Part shown: one piece after another, positions 24,181 to 36,910 of the stretch
Layout of the letters: each line of letters opens with the position of its first letter
How positions within the stretch are numbered: position 1 is the stretch's first letter
From: Gnetum montanum
Taxonomy: Eukaryota; Streptophyta; Gnetopsida; Gnetales; Gnetaceae
NCBI GenBank assembly: GCA_015680685.1
Contig: MNCI01002996.1
Location: 566,167-630,166 of the forward strand
Reading direction: 5' to 3'
DNA length: 64,000 nt
Translations under genes and position numbers: made by a program
The notes under the pieces: model-generated
The model's input: only the letters and a program-made list of their open reading frames with translations
Told to the model about the DNA's origin: nothing
Database searches by the model: none

Positions 24181-25504
24181 AGCTTTAAATCAAACTTTAG
24201 ATGGTTAAGGATGAGCGAGAGTTGATGATCTTTAACAAGTCCTTGATAGATGCTCATGCATACCATCTAAACAAGGACTTGGTGGAGGTTCACCAGGAAA
24301 ATGTTAGGTTGACCATGGAAGTTCATCGCCTATGCACTGTTGGTGTTGAAAATCAACACATGAAAAACTTCATCCATCAATAGCAAGAGGAGCTAGCTAG
24401 GATGAACACTGATGTGAGGAGATTAGCTGCCAAAAATCATAATCTGTCTATGGAGGAAGTTTGGGCCTTGTGAAAGAAATCAACTATCGAAATTTCCACT
24501 TGGAAAAATGAAGCCCTTAAGTTTGAAAAAGTTAAAAATCACTGTAGGGACCAAGTGGGATTACAGAAAGAAGTAAATGAAAAAGAAATTCAAGTCGCAA
24601 AGGCCAAATTGAACCAAGCACTCCAGCAGCTCCAAGAAGGAGGCAAGGTCTGGCAACCCATCTTTGATGGATTAAACACCTACAACTAGGCTAAGATCTG
24701 CCTCAAGAAACTACAAGTCTAAGAAATGACATGCAAACTTGGCTATGCTAATAGCCGGAAGACCGCAGTCTAACCTAGAGAAGCAAGTGGCCACCTTGTA
24801 TTCTTTATACGATGGTGAGTTCCAAGCGAATAAAGTGACAAAAAATAATTTGGAAACACCAAATGTAGCTCTCGAGGTTCTCCACACTCATTTTGAGGGA
24901 CAATGTGCAGTTGTTGAGAACTTGGCCTGACGAATGAATGACTACCAATAACTGTGAACATTAATTCAATTGTTTAATATCGAATGAAAATAGTTTGTTG
25001 CCTTGTTTGTCAACTTAAAAGAACTCTTTCCTACACTTCCATGCCTTTGGGATGTTCCAGTTTCGGCACACATTGGTAAAGCTACTTGGACAATGAAAAA
25101 CCCCAAAAGCAAAGATAAAAAAATGAGGCCTTTGTTGGAGGCTTTTTGGTTACCTTTGGAAGTTGCAGCTACTACGGGACAACCATCTTTCATGTGACAA
25201 CCACCACATGTCCTAGAGCCTAGTGAAGGTCTGTGAGAACCATTGCCACCAGGGATAGTGTGATCTTCTTCAGTAATTTTGGCATCTTTTAGCACAACAG
25301 AGAATCCAGAATCATTAGGGTGTTCAATTTTGTTTCTAAACACCACCATTTTGTAATCCATTCTTCTCTATACACTCAAGAACTTACTACATTAGTAAAT
25401 TCAGTGTCTTTGTAGATGTGTTTCATCATCTGTGTTGTAATAACTTCATACCTTCCAAATTGTCATAAAACTCGAGGACAAGTTTTCACTCAGTCGTGGG
25501 GGTA
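24181..25504 (+). pseudogene. Element E: ORF3-type coiled-coil region
   Basis: Frames at 24201-24383 and onward read as a charged, heptad-like coiled coil (LNKDLVEVHQENVRLTMEVH, then QQEELARMNTDVRRLAAKNH, then LQKEVNEKEIQVAKAKLNQA). At 25003-25197 comes a short globular-looking piece (LFPTLPCLWDVPVS). It corresponds in position and type to the end of ORF3 in M, upstream of the 3' LTR. The role of this protein is unknown; other Athila elements have an envelope-like or other extra ORF here. Stops break it. A GTCGTGGGGGTA polypurine tract ends the region at 25493-25504. Confidence 0.55.
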
Positions 25505-26411
25505 TGATGAAGTGCTTATCAGTCAATGCATCGACTGGGCTATGTATACAAAGCCCTGTATACGCGACCACATTAACATGGCCCTATCAATGCATCTGTC
25601 CATGCATTTACATGGCGTCTCTTACACAAAGTCTGTTCTAGCTATAAATAAGTGTGCTTCCATCACACTTAGGCATCTTTTTGAGTAGTTGTAGCCACCC
25701 TCTTGCAATTTGTTCCCACAAGAGTTAGAATATTTTCCAAGTGCATGTAGTAGGTGTGAGAAAGGTGTCCAACTCTTTATTCGAGTGCTAATGTACCTAA
25801 GCCCATTGGCGTGACTGAAAATAAAGACAAGCTTTTTAAACATTCCTTGCAGCATTTGGATTTAATCATTTGAGAATTTAAATAGTTTAATATTTCCACA
25901 CTTTAATAATTCCTTAAGTTTTCATTATTATCAATTTATCATTATTGCTCTTTGATATTTTGTAAAAAAAAAACCATAAGTACGACCATCTCGAACATAA
26001 ATCCAACACTTGGCCACCTAGTGATGCTTAATGTCTGGTAACCTAGTAGTGGTTAGGGGATGCTTAGGATGTGTACAAAAGATGGGATCGGTTGCTTATG
26101 CTAGGGAGAGTTAGAAGATAGAATAGAATAGAACAATTATAGATTACATGACATTTCATTCCTTACATTTCAAGAATTAGATTTTAGACGATAAAGAGAA
26201 AAGTAATAAAAATCATTTACCTCAGTCTCACTTAACCATCACATTAAAACACCACAAGTGAGGTTGGGAAGATAATGACTATTCTAACACAAGGTTTTGC
26301 TGGCTAGATTTTGGTATATGCAAGTGCTTACAGTTTGCAGAATTTGACTGAGTCACGTGTGAATGCCTATGATTTGCATGGTTGGGCATAGGGGTGCCTT
26401 GCCTCTCATCA
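25505..26411 (+). repeat. 3' LTR of element E
   Basis: It is 907 bp, TGATGAAGTG to CTCTCATCA, directly after a polypurine tract and with no primer site beyond. U3 has a non-GATATC array (25530-25615, units with CATCGA and GGCC/GGGC cores) and a TATA box near 25640. It belongs with the LTR of C rather than that of D, so D and E are probably separate insertions or a recombinant. Confidence 0.75.
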
Positions 26412-26412
26412 C

Positions 26413-26591
26413 TAATGAATCATATTTTTCAACGACTAAGATATCAAAGGCCCAATATCGAATCTCATGCTACATTATCAAATATTTGATATCATGGGAT
26501 GCGTGCCTACCTATAAATACAACACTTGAATGCACAATCCAAATAACTTTCATTTCACCCCTAGGTAAACTATTGCAATTTCATTTCATAC
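26413..26591 (+). repeat. LTR fragment, U3 and TATA part
   Basis: It starts TAATGAATCAT (a G-to-A change from TGATGAATCAT) one base after the LTR of E. It has GATATC-like units at 26446-26505 and TATAAATA near 26511. It breaks at 26591 where a minus LTR was inserted and continues at 27449. It is closest to the LTRs of element H. Confidence 0.65.
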
Positions 26592-27448
26592 GCCCAACCA
26601 TACAAATCACAAGTGTTCATGCATGATCTGGTTGAATTTTGTGGATGGAACTAGTTATGCATCTAAATCATTATGCTTTCATCACAGTTTGCTATCTTCC
26701 CACTTGGACTAGTGGTAGCTTTGTTACGTATGATTTAGTCCAAAGTGATGTATATGATGTTGTCTAATCCTATGCTGCTCTTGGTGACAATAAACATATA
26801 AATTAATTAAGCTAATGAACAATGGAAAGTAAAACCTAAACTTGCCTACCTGTGATGAGTATTCATTCCTAATTGTCCATGCATGCCTTAGACTTTATGT
26901 AACTACCGTTGGGATTACCAAGCGTACATCATTGGTTATGCCAAACAATGCACTACTGGATTACCAAGTACTTACACTTAAGCGCTCGTGATTAAGTTAT
27001 ACTCATTTCACTTAATGACAAGAATAGTAAATAGTAATAAATGGAAACATTAACTAAATAAAATAGTAAATAATTAAATAATTAAAGTAATAATAAATCT
27101 AACTAAATGTGGCAATGATGGAAGTAATCTTGATCTTTATTCTCAGTCATGTAACATGTCCAAGTACATCAAACTCAAACAAAGGTGATGTACTATTACA
27201 AACATCACATTGTGAGCATGCACTAGGAATAACAAAACTTGAATGCAAAAATCTAAGAAAGACTATCAAAAACTGAGAACTAAAACTATATCCTAACCAT
27301 GTACCCAAGTGTTGCATTTATAGGCTAGCATGGAAGAGACAATATCAGATATTCAACATTGTTTCTTTGGACCTGATATCATGTATCCAATATCAGGGCT
27401 CTAATATCGGATATCCGATATCAAGGCTATTCAATTCGTGACTCATCA
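26592..27448 (-). repeat. Minus LTR inserted in another LTR
   Basis: It begins inside the conserved CCCAACCATACAAATCAC block, having lost about 20 terminal bases, and ends GACTCATCA at 27448. A reversed TATA box lies near 27315. Beyond it are seven or so GATATC/AATATC units (27340-27425). No primer site or polypurine tract adjoins it, so it is a solo LTR. Confidence 0.7.
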
Positions 27449-28141
27449 ATAGTTTTAGCAATAGAGTAAATGCTCATAGTGTGGTGTTGAGTAGTTGTAT
27501 AGAATCTTTATTTGAGAAAAGTGACTTGGGCACAGTTCATGACTAGAAATAAAGATCAAGATTGCTTTTCATCATTGCAGCATCCACTTAGTTTTACTAT
27601 TCTACTTAGCATAGTTTTTACTATTTTCTTAGTTCAATCTTTTACATTTCCAAGTATTTTACTTCACTTGTTCATTAGTAAAGCAAAATGACTACAATTG
27701 GTTTTGAGCATTTAAGTGTAATCATGTAGTAATCTTAGTAGTGTTATTGCTTAGTTCGCCTAGTAGCATAATGCTTGGTAACCCAATAATAGTTACATGA
27801 GCCCAAGACATGTATGGTAAGCTAGCACTAGATGCTCATTGTTCTAGGCTAAACTAGATTTGCATTATTGTCATTACTTAAACTTAGGACTAAATTTCAT
27901 TCCTAATTATGTTTGTTGCTAGGAGCAATTAGGGCCTAACAACATCAATTATGGTATGCCTCACTTTTGATTAAACCATACATGACAAAGTAACCACTAG
28001 TTTAAGTGGGAAGATAACAGCTTGCAATCAATGTTTAACAATTTAAATGCCATAACTAGTCCCATCTACAAAATTCAACCAAATCATTCATGAACGCTTG
28101 TGATTTGTATGGTTGGGCATAGGGGTACCCGCCACTCATCA
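27449..28141 (+). repeat. LTR fragment, R and U5 part
   Basis: It continues the LTR interrupted at 26591. The GTGTGGTGTTGAGTAGTTGT stretch and AATAAAGATCAAG match the LTRs of H. It ends CACTCATCA. No primer site follows, so it is a solo LTR. Confidence 0.65.
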
Positions 28142-28494
28142 TAAACTAAGTAAAGAAATTAGCTAAGTAAAACAAAGAAACTAAGTGGATGTGGTAATGG
28201 TGGAAAACAATGTCGATCTTTATTTTTGTTCATAAACTATGTCCAAGTACAATCCACTTGAATAAAGATTCCATTCAACTATTTAACATCACACTATGGG
28301 CATTCACTCTATCACCAAGTGTAAACTACGAAAAAAAATGGAATAGTATTCCTAAGAGTATAATGATATGATTCCCTGCTAATGCAACCAAGTGTTGGTA
28401 TTTATATAACTGCATAGCTCCCAATACATTGTATCAACAAGGACATAGGTAGAGTTGTGATATTGTAGATACGATATCGTAACAAGGTTTATCA
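28142..28494 (-). repeat. Minus LTR N, right piece
   Basis: It contains a reversed poly(A) signal (ATCTTTATT near 28220), a reversed TATA box near 28400, two GATATC-like units (28455-28480) and the outer end TTATCA at 28494. Together with 20271-20341 it makes one solo LTR that lost about 350 bp of U5 when the D-E block was inserted. Confidence 0.6.
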
Positions 28495-29140
28495 GTAACC
28501 AATTAGAGAACTTTGGTGGTAGATAAGTGATACTCATTAGAAATCTTGCACAACTTCTACCTATAAAAGATGTTATATAGTACATATCATCTCAAATCCA
28601 TATAAAATTATTATAGTTAGCATTCAATACATTTATAACATTAGATGGAGTCTATTAACAAAGAGGAGATCACCCATGACAACAAAGAATTAGAAACATT
28701 TTCTGAAATATATAAGAAGGAAAACTCATTAATGCTTATTACAGTTTTTAAAGATCAAAAATGGATTTTCTGTTGACATCAAAAGTGTGAGATGGATTTG
28801 AGGATTCTATGCATTTGTTTAATACAAAGGACAAGGTGAATATGCATAATGAAGAGATATTGTAAAATTTTTAAAGTTGGTTGCACAATGTATAATTGAT
28901 AGAAAAACAAATGGTGTTAGATTTTAGGATGATGGAGAAGGAGATAAGATCAAGTGGTAATTATCTATAGAAATGCAAGGGTTGTGCTTACTATTAATTT
29001 ATGGATAGAAGTATGATTAGTTAATGGTGCATTAATATCCATTAAGAAAATAATTTATAGTTTATAATGTAAACCTTCATAGCTATCATAATATATCATC
29101 ATGAAGTTTGGGGGTGTTTGAACCTAAACTAATTAAAAAA
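28495..29140 (+). pseudogene. PIF1/Helitron-type helicase, middle piece
   Basis: The frame joins in phase with 20270. It reads NQLENFGGR, then LAQLLPIKDVI (the GDLAQLPP motif III, with GD changed), and DGFEDSMHLFNTKDKVN near 28791. After a frameshift it reads ARVVLTINLWIEV and LVNGA at 28975-29040 (helicase motif V) and YIIMKFGG near 29090. These are in the order expected for PIF1-like helicases. Stops are few for the length. What lies at 29140-29247 was not identified. Confidence 0.75.
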
Positions 29141-29247
29141 TAGGTACAACCTAAGATTTATAGAAGTTTATAACTCACTACTACATAGTAGAATCAAACT
29201 TGTGACCTAAGGTTTACTAGGATCATTAATTTTAACTCTCACATTGG

Positions 29248-29798
29248 TGATGAAGCACCAGTTAGCTACGTTGATGTAGCTGTGTTGAGGTAGATGCCTC
29301 GATGCATCTATTTTGGAAAAAGTCAATTTTTTGTCCACCAATGATATCATAGTTATGATATCGTATCTATGATGTCGTAGATGTGATATCATATCGCATG
29401 ATACGTTATCGTATTAACAATATCATGTAATGCATGCCTGCCTATAGATACAACACTTGGATGCATAATCCAGAGAAGTTCATTTCACCCTGAGGTAGAT
29501 TCTTGTAGTTTCATTTCATATTTTTGGTGAGAGTAAATGGCCTCAGTGTGGTGTTCGATAGTTGTATGGAATCTTTATTCAAGTGAAATGTACTTGGGCA
29601 TGGTTCATGTTCAGAAATAAAGATCAAGATTTCTTTTCATCATTATAGCATCCACTTAGTTTTATTGTTTTATTTAGCATAGCTTTTACTATTTTCTTAG
29701 TTTAATCATTTACATTTCCAAGTACTTTACTTTCTTGTTCATTAGGAAAGTGGAATGAGTACAACTAGTTTTGAGCATTTAAGTGTAATCATTTGGTA
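29248..29798 (+). repeat. 5' LTR of element H, truncated in U5
   Basis: It starts TGATGAAGCACC and matches the 3' LTR at 59392 over U3 and R. It has GATATC-type units at 29341-29430, a TATA-like CTATAGATA near 29440, and AATAAAGATCAAG near 29617. It breaks at about 29798 and passes straight into gag, so the rest of U5, the primer site and the first part of gag are deleted. Confidence 0.75.
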
Positions 29799-31427
29799 GA
29801 GGTTTCCCATTCTCCTTACTACACTCAAAGACTACATTCAACTAATGCAAACAATTCTAGAGGAGATGAAGTAAGTCCTAGAACAAGGGGGGCCTTAAGG
29901 CCTAAGACCTTCCCCAAACCTAGAAGAGATAAATTAAGGGAACATAGGGGAAAATATAGCAGTCATGATGATTCTCCTAGTTTCTCATCTTCCTCTTCCT
30001 CTTCAATGTCTAGTTCTAACGAAGATGAACGTAGGTATAGAAATAGAGATACACTGAGTCAAGATGATGATAGAAATAGAAATAGATAAGATCATTAAAG
30101 TGAGCATAGACGAGATCATCATAATCCAATAAATAGAAATAGAAATCATCACCATAACATGTTTGATGATGATGAACCCTTGTTGGCTATTAGAAGCATG
30201 ATGCAAATAATGGAGGTAGTTAGAATTCCCCACAGGCATCAAAGGAAAAGTTGCATTAAGAGGCTTGATATGAATAACATCCCTAAATATATGGAAGGCT
30301 ATAAATTTGATCCACAACATCACTTATAAGCCTTCCATGATGCATGTGCCTTGCAGAACATCAAGAGTGAGTGGAAAAAGCTTAAGCTCTTTTTTAGGAT
30401 ACTAATAGATGAAGCTGAAAGTTGGTATAGATCATTGGAACCAGATTCAATCCATTAATGGTTTACAATGTTGGAACTCTTTAATGAGAAATACCAAACC
30501 TATGTGAAAGTGTCTAATCTAAGAAAACAAATCCAAAGATGGACATAAGAAAAACATGAATCCTTTGACATGGCCTTGGATAGATACTATTCACAATGAC
30601 ATAGATGTCCAAGCCATGATTTCCATAAAAAAGAACAACTTTTCCACATCATAGATGGACTTCGTAACCAAACGAGAGAGACCCTTGGGATTTATGGCCA
30701 AGGTCTGTTGTTCAAATTCAAAGCCCATTCGATACAAATGCTAATAGAGCAAGTGGCAAAAGAATAAGAAGAGTTATCTAAACTAGCGAATGTAGAGAAA
30801 TACAACTGGGATCCAACTTTTCAAAAGAAGGGGGGCCATATCTATGATGAGGAAAAAGAGGTAGCTCTTGATGAGGTGATTTCACAACAAACCCTACCAA
30901 TACAAAATTCTATTGCTGAGCTTAAAGTAAGGATAGACAAGATGTGGAAGTTGATGAATGAATAAGTCACAACTTACATGAAAACTATAGTGGAGAAGGT
31001 AATGCAAAAAGAATATAGTGAGCAGAGCAAGAAGAGGAAAAATAACAAAGAAATAAGTAGGAACACTTATCAACAAAAATGAAAAATAGTTATAGGAGAA
31101 GAGGTTATAGACTCAACCATAGAAGAGGATGATGGATGTAACATTTGCCTATATGACCATCCAAAAGGCTATTGCCCAATCATGTTACATCTACATGAGT
31201 ATTGATCTTTTGCTTTGAATCCCAAGTTCATACAAAAGCAAATGCAAAGGAAATTATCTTATTCACAATGTAATTATAGATAGTCCTAAAACCAACCATA
31301 CTATCCTAATGGGACTTCTTACCATCCTTAAAATCACTATCAACCACAATGGCAAAATCCAAAATCATGGGGGATGCCATCATCAAGCTAGCACTACCCT
31401 TATTGCCAACTAGACCTGCACAACTAC
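29799..31427 (+). pseudogene. H gag, N-terminal and core part
   Basis: It contains a Ser-rich stretch near 29990, an Asn/Arg-rich stretch (30020-30150), then the gag core DDEPLLAIRSMMQIMEVVRI, WKKLKLFFRILIDEAESWYR and LELFNEKYQTYVKVSNLRKQ. The following part has a coiled-coil-like tail and a zinc-knuckle-like CNICLYDHPKGYCPI near 31140. Stops break it. Element M is inserted at 31427/31428. Gag would build the virus-like particle. Confidence 0.75.
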
Positions 31428-32275
31428 TGATGAGCAGTGAGGTACGCCTACGTTCAACCATTTGAATACAAGTGTGTACACATGATTTGGTCAAACTCCA
31501 CGAACAGACTAGTTGTGGCACCTAGACAGTTATACGTTGACCATAGTTCACTATCTTCTCACCTAGACTAATATTTGCTTTGTCATGTATGATTTAGTCT
31601 AGAGTGAGGTGTATGATGCGGTTTCTACTACTATGTTACTCCTAAGTACAATAAGAAATAACTTAATTAAGCTAATGAGCAATAGGAAATAAGATCTAAG
31701 CTAGCCTAAGTGTGATGAGCATCCATCCTTAATCATCCACACACATCTTAGACTTCATGTACTACTTCTAGGATTACCAAGCACACATTAATCAAAGCAC
31801 TACTTGATACACTACTGGGTTACCACGTAGTTACACTTAAATGTTCGTGATTAAGACGTACTCATTCCACATTACAATAGGAATAGTAAACGATAATAAA
31901 AGAAATGTTAACTAAGAAAAAAAATAGATAATAAATAATTAAAACAAATTAAAAGCTAAGTGAATGCTACAATGATGAAGTAAGCTCGATCTTTATTGCC
32001 AATCATTTGCATGTCCAAGTATGTCACACTTGAACAAAGATTTTGTTTAATTACAAGCATCACACTATGGGCATGCACTTGGGAATAGAACTAAAAACTA
32101 ACAAAAGACTCAACCCCAAAAGACTAACTCCCCCCTCACTATGTGCCTGAGTGTTATATTTAAAGGCTAACATAGAAATCACGATATTGTGTATACGATA
32201 TTGTATCTAGGCTACGATATCACATACCCGATATCATGTACCCAATATTGGGGCTTGGCAAACCACGATTCATCA
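31428..32275 (-). repeat. 3' LTR of element M
   Basis: It is 848 bp, TGATGAGCAG to GATTCATCA. A polypurine tract (reversed CCCCCATGACTAAAT) adjoins at 32276. GATATC/GATATT units at about 32170-32260 lie next to a reversed TATA-like box near 32157. It has more array units than the 5' LTR. Confidence 0.85.
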
Positions 32276-32598
32276 CACCCCCATGACTAAATAAAAACTC
32301 ACCCTCGAGTCAAACAAAATGAGGAACAAGTTCATTTAATTACAACAGTGGATAGCTATGGGATTATTGAATGACTATGGATTATTTCATGCCGTAGTAT
32401 GGGACTAGAAAAAACAAAATCTAGACACTAACACAAAATACAACATTTTTTAGAACTCATGTGGTTCCTAATGATGATAGTTCCTCCATGGGCTTCTTTC
32501 CTTTACCTTGTGCTCAAGGCTTCGAAAATGGATACTTTTGAAGAAGTGCCTAAAGTTTTTCCTCCTCTATCCAAAGATCATGTGTCATCCATGTTGAT
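32276..32598 (-). other. M: polypurine tract and end of 3' region
   Basis: The polypurine tract is followed by the end of ORF3-type sequence (no clear frame). F is inserted at 32599. The sequence resumes at 40959. Confidence 0.6.
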
Positions 32599-33411
32599 TG
32601 ATGAGGGACAAGGTACCCCTACACTCAACCATACGAATATAAGTGTTTTACACATGATCCGATCAAATTCCAAGGACTAAGTGCCTATGCGCCTTTGTGG
32701 AACAAGGATGGGTTGGTTGATCGTTGTCTCCCCAAACTTACTTTTATGTCATGATTGTATGGTTAAGTAAGTTTGAGGCATATGATTTTCATAGTTTTTA
32801 TGTTTTTATGTCCTGCTACTAATAAGGGAGGAGAGAGAGAGATAACTAAGTGACTAATTTAACTTAACTACTGATTAACCAAGATTTAAACTAATCCTAA
32901 CAACAGTATCTGTTCTCACTTGTTGTACACATCCTGAACTAGTGCAACACTATTGGGATTACCAAACACTAATCGTTACTGGGTTACCAAGTGTTACAGG
33001 CATGCTTGAAGTGATCGTACTATGTGTGCTAATAATAGAAATGTAAAGTGCATAAAATAAAATAAAATAAATGCAAAAGAAAATAAAATAAAGGAAATGA
33101 GTAAGAAAACAAATCTCAAGTGCTACAAGGATGAATCCAAGAGCTCATCTTTATTGTTGTACATAAGGTGTGCTCAGGTACACAATGCTCAAATAAAGAT
33201 CTATCTACACTTAGACCTCCTACTGTGGGCACTTGGAAAATACTCTAACTTGACTCCTAAAAGACTTCCTTTCAAGACTTCCTCCCAAGACTTCTTCCTA
33301 AATTATGCGCCTGGGCACTGTATTTATAGGCTTAGAAGCAACTACTCTAATAATTAGAAAAACTTCCAGTCTAATAATTAGAATAAATCACTAGAGTAAC
33401 CACTCTCATCA
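32599..33411 (-). repeat. 3' LTR of element F
   Basis: It is 813 bp, TGATGAGGGAC to CTCTCATCA. A polypurine-tract-like sequence adjoins at 33412. A reversed TATA box lies near 33321. The outer array is AT-rich with CTAATAATTAGAA units, two copies here. Confidence 0.85.
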
Positions 33412-35310
33412 TACCCCAATGACTGAATGAAAACTCGTCCTTGAGTTCCTTAAAAAATATTGGGAAGGTATGGGATTATTGACTAATTGACAACTAATGG
33501 TAAAATGGGATGATAGACTCAACATGCCTAGTGAAAGGAACAATAAGCATATTACAACATTAGTGTTCATGACCATTGTGGTGAACACTCGTACATAAAT
33601 GACATCCAAGCCTTTATTTGGCATTTTGTAGAGAAAGAGAGAGAAAGAAAATGAAGCATGTTTCCGCCAATGCTAAGATTTCACCTTCCGTTGTTTATCC
33701 ATAGCCACGCCACTAGACTTGCTCCTTTCATAAATGCTCTAGTTTCAGTCCATCTTGAGTGCTTCCTCCAAGCCCAATCCATTATTTTTATGATTGCCAT
33801 TTGCACACACAACATAGTTACAAATGAGCAAGGATAGATAAACCATAATGTAGTTGATACCTTGCCTCAATATGAAGCACATTGGCTGAGTTGTGGTTAT
33901 GGTAGAAACTGGTTTGGAGATTTATCACAGGTGACTACCCAAGGTGTAGGGGTTAGGTGAATAGTAAAATGGAGAAAATTGAAAAATTTGTGCTAGGGCC
34001 CCCATGACTAAGAGCGAACCTTCGGTAGCTATAAGATGGAAAAATATGAGGAACAAGAAAGATGGGAAAAAATATCAACAGCAACACCAATAAAATGGAT
34101 GTCATGAATGGGGATGAAACAAGAAATGATTGATTGCAACAAATGTTTAGGGGAAAGAAGTTAACAATTGCACCAAAAAGAAATGCTAGTGGGTCCCCAT
34201 AAAGCAAGCTCATGCCTTTTATGCCTTGAAAACCCCACAAACCAAAGAGTCCGTAGGCTCTAAAAATGTCATTTGGAAGCAAGAGTTAAAAACTTACTCA
34301 GAAGAATTCATCAAAGAAAAAAAATGCATCAACCTAGAAAGAACTAATAATAAAATTGACAATGAGGTGGAAAATGGGAAGAAATATGGAGAGGAGAGAA
34401 TGAAATGAAATCCCAAGAACAAGGTTGTGTAAAGCCCCTTATGTATTTTATGGTTAATGTGACTGAGTAGAACTCATCCCAAATCTAGACTCAAACAAAT
34501 CACATCCAGTGACCTCGCATCAACACACTTGACCAATCCATCCACTTGAAGGAACAAGAATACTTCCACAAAGAGTCACCACCATTTCGAAGAGAGCGAG
34601 ATGGAGAAGTAGGAAGTAAGAAAGGGCCTTAGAGGGAACCTTCAGGCATGGGTAACATGTCTTTCCAGTTTCATAACTAGTGCTTGTAGCCCATATTGCT
34701 TTATTATGTCTAAGGGGTGTGCTTTGAATTCTTACTCTCTTTTTTTTCTTTTCTTTTTTTTGCATGAGAACCACACCATGCAAAGACTTATTTTTATTCA
34801 CTTAGCTTCTTCATTTTTTGAACAATGTTAGAATGGTGAAAACCCCAAGATAAAGCATCCAAGCACCCAAGAGAATGGCAAACACAAATGCATCAAATCC
34901 ACTTAAAGTCACACCCTCTTGGTTTGAAAAATACCCAGCCACCAATTCATTAAAAGTTTACTTAGAAAAAGAGGGACTATACAATTCCAAGCCAAAGAAG
35001 ACCATAGAGTTATATGGATGAGTGGACGGCATGGACTCATTGCATATTTTACCAAAAGAACCATACCTTAATATCAGCATCATAATTCAAAGGTAAAAAC
35101 CAAACATTAGTAATCAATATGATATAATTCAATCCACCATCATGAGCACTTATTAGATGATGAATAAAAGTAAATCAAGCAAACAAAGAAACAGTAAAAA
35201 CATGAACGATGGTGTAAAAGAAATAAGAAAAATTGAAAGAATGTGTAAAACAAAAAATGTATAATATAAAAATTCAAAAAGAACTGAGGGCCTAGAATGG
35301 TTAGCATAGG
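33412..35310 (-). other. F: 3' noncoding region with polypurine-tract-like motifs
   Basis: No coding frame. Polypurine-tract-like motifs (reversed) lie at 33412-33425, at about 33997-34015 (CCCCCATGACTAAGAG) and at about 35312-35335 (CCCCCACGACTAAG). A long pyrimidine tract is at 34735-34765. The first interval (33426-33997) aligns with 52111-52640 of K, the second with 50740-52090 of K. Confidence 0.65.
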
Positions 35311-35426
35311 TGGCCATCTCCCCCACGACTAAGTTGGAAGAAGGAGATCTAAAATAGTGAGCAAGGTTATCCACTAAGAGAGGTAGCATGTGTACTGGTT
35401 TTCCTAAGCTCATGGAAAGGTTTGGT

Positions 35427-36900
35427 TTATTGTACGTTGACCAACAATTTCTTATCTGGGCTCTCAAGTTTGTATATTGTCACAGCCCCTAAAGGAAAAG
35501 TTTCATAAATAATATAAGATCCTTCCCATGGTATTTCAAATTTAGTACGTTGTAGCACATGTGTGGGATTCCAGTAGAGAACCTTATCTCNNNNNNNNNN
35601 NNNNNNNNNNNNNNNNNNNNNNNNNNNNNNNNNNNNNNNNNNNNNNNNNNNNNNNNNNNNNNNNNNNNNNNNNNNNNNNNNNNNNNNNNNNNNNNNNNNN
35701 NNNNNNNNNNNNNNNNNNNNNNNNNNNNNNNNNNNNNNNNNNNNNNNNNNNNNNNNNNNNNNNNNNNNNNNNNNNNNNNNNNNNNNNNNNNNNNNNNNNN
35801 NNNNNNNNNNNNNNNNNNNNNNNNNNNNNNNNNNNNNNNNNNNNNNNNNNNNNNNNNNNNNNNNNNNNNNNNNNNNNNCCAGTTGAGCCTCAAATTGGTT
35901 TCTACACATCTTTTTAACACTTGCTCCAACCAATCCAAGGCTTGATCAAAGTTTGCTTCATAAGTGGAGAAGTCTTCCATAAAGACCTCCACACCATTTC
36001 CTATCTATTTTTGGAAGATGCTTAGAACTAGTCATTGAAATGTTGCAGGGGCATTGCATAAGCCAAATAGTATCTATTTTTATGCAAATATTCCCCAAGG
36101 ACTGGTGAACATAGTCTTGGCTTGGTCTTTTGGGGCTATTTGTATTTAGTTATATCCGCTATATCCATCTAGAAAACTGTAGTAGCGATGCCCTAAGATG
36201 GTGTCTAAGACTTGGTCAACAAATGACAACGGAAAGTGATCTTTGAATGTTGCCATATTCAGTAGCCTAAAATCTATGCACACCCTCCATTTTCCTCCCT
36301 TTTAGGCACAATAACTAAGGGGCTAACCCATTCGCTATTAATAATGGGGTATATGAACCTAGCCTTGAGAAGCTGTTCAATTTCTTCCTTGACTACTTGC
36401 TTCAACTTTGGGTTCAAATGCCTCTACGGTTGTCTTCAAAGCTTCATGGAGGAGTCAATGTAAATCCTATGTTGGCATATCCTAGGATCTATTCTGGTTA
36501 ATTCGAGATATGATCAAGCGAAGGTTGTTGATCATCTATTGATTACCTTCAGAAATTCTTCATTCTATTGAGGAGCAAGCTTAGCATTGATAATTACCAA
36601 TTTTCCATTTTTAAAGAACATGTATTCCATACTGGTGGGCAATGGTTTTAGCTCGAGGGGCTCCTACTTAAATTTCTTAGGGATTTCCAACTTCCCCTAG
36701 TTAACATTTTCAAGGTTAAGACTTGGAAGTTGGTGATGGACTTACTCTAATGCATCTATGCTATCGATGTAAGAACAAGTCAAACCCTCAGTTGGTTCCA
36801 TGCATATGAGTGAATTGCTTTCTTGATTAGTTGTCAACCACTAGGTGCCTTCCTATTGTGTGGCTACTACATATAGGCATCTTTGTATGTTGATCACTTG
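35427..36900 (-). pseudogene. F pol: integrase end and RT, around an assembly gap
   Basis: RT lies at 35879-36420 with FMEDFS at about 35965-35985 (MDD changed to MED) and VLKRCVETNLRLN at the gap edge. On the other side of the gap, 35427-35590 reads the integrase C-terminus (DKVLYWNPTH, then EIPWEGSYII, then PLGAVTIYKLE). RNase H and the integrase core, about 2 kb in relatives, fall in a run of only 288 Ns. The D-to-E change and the stops make it inactive. Confidence 0.75.
35591..35878. other. Assembly gap (288 Ns)
   Basis: A run of Ns sits within pol of F. The flanking domains show that about 2 kb should lie between them, so the gap length is probably not real. Long open frames spanning it are artefacts. 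Confidence 0.98.
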
Positions 36901-36910
36901 TGCACACTGA

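Noticed and set aside
35427-35992. Long open frames across the N run
   Set aside because: They exist only because Ns have no stops. Only the parts outside the gap were used.
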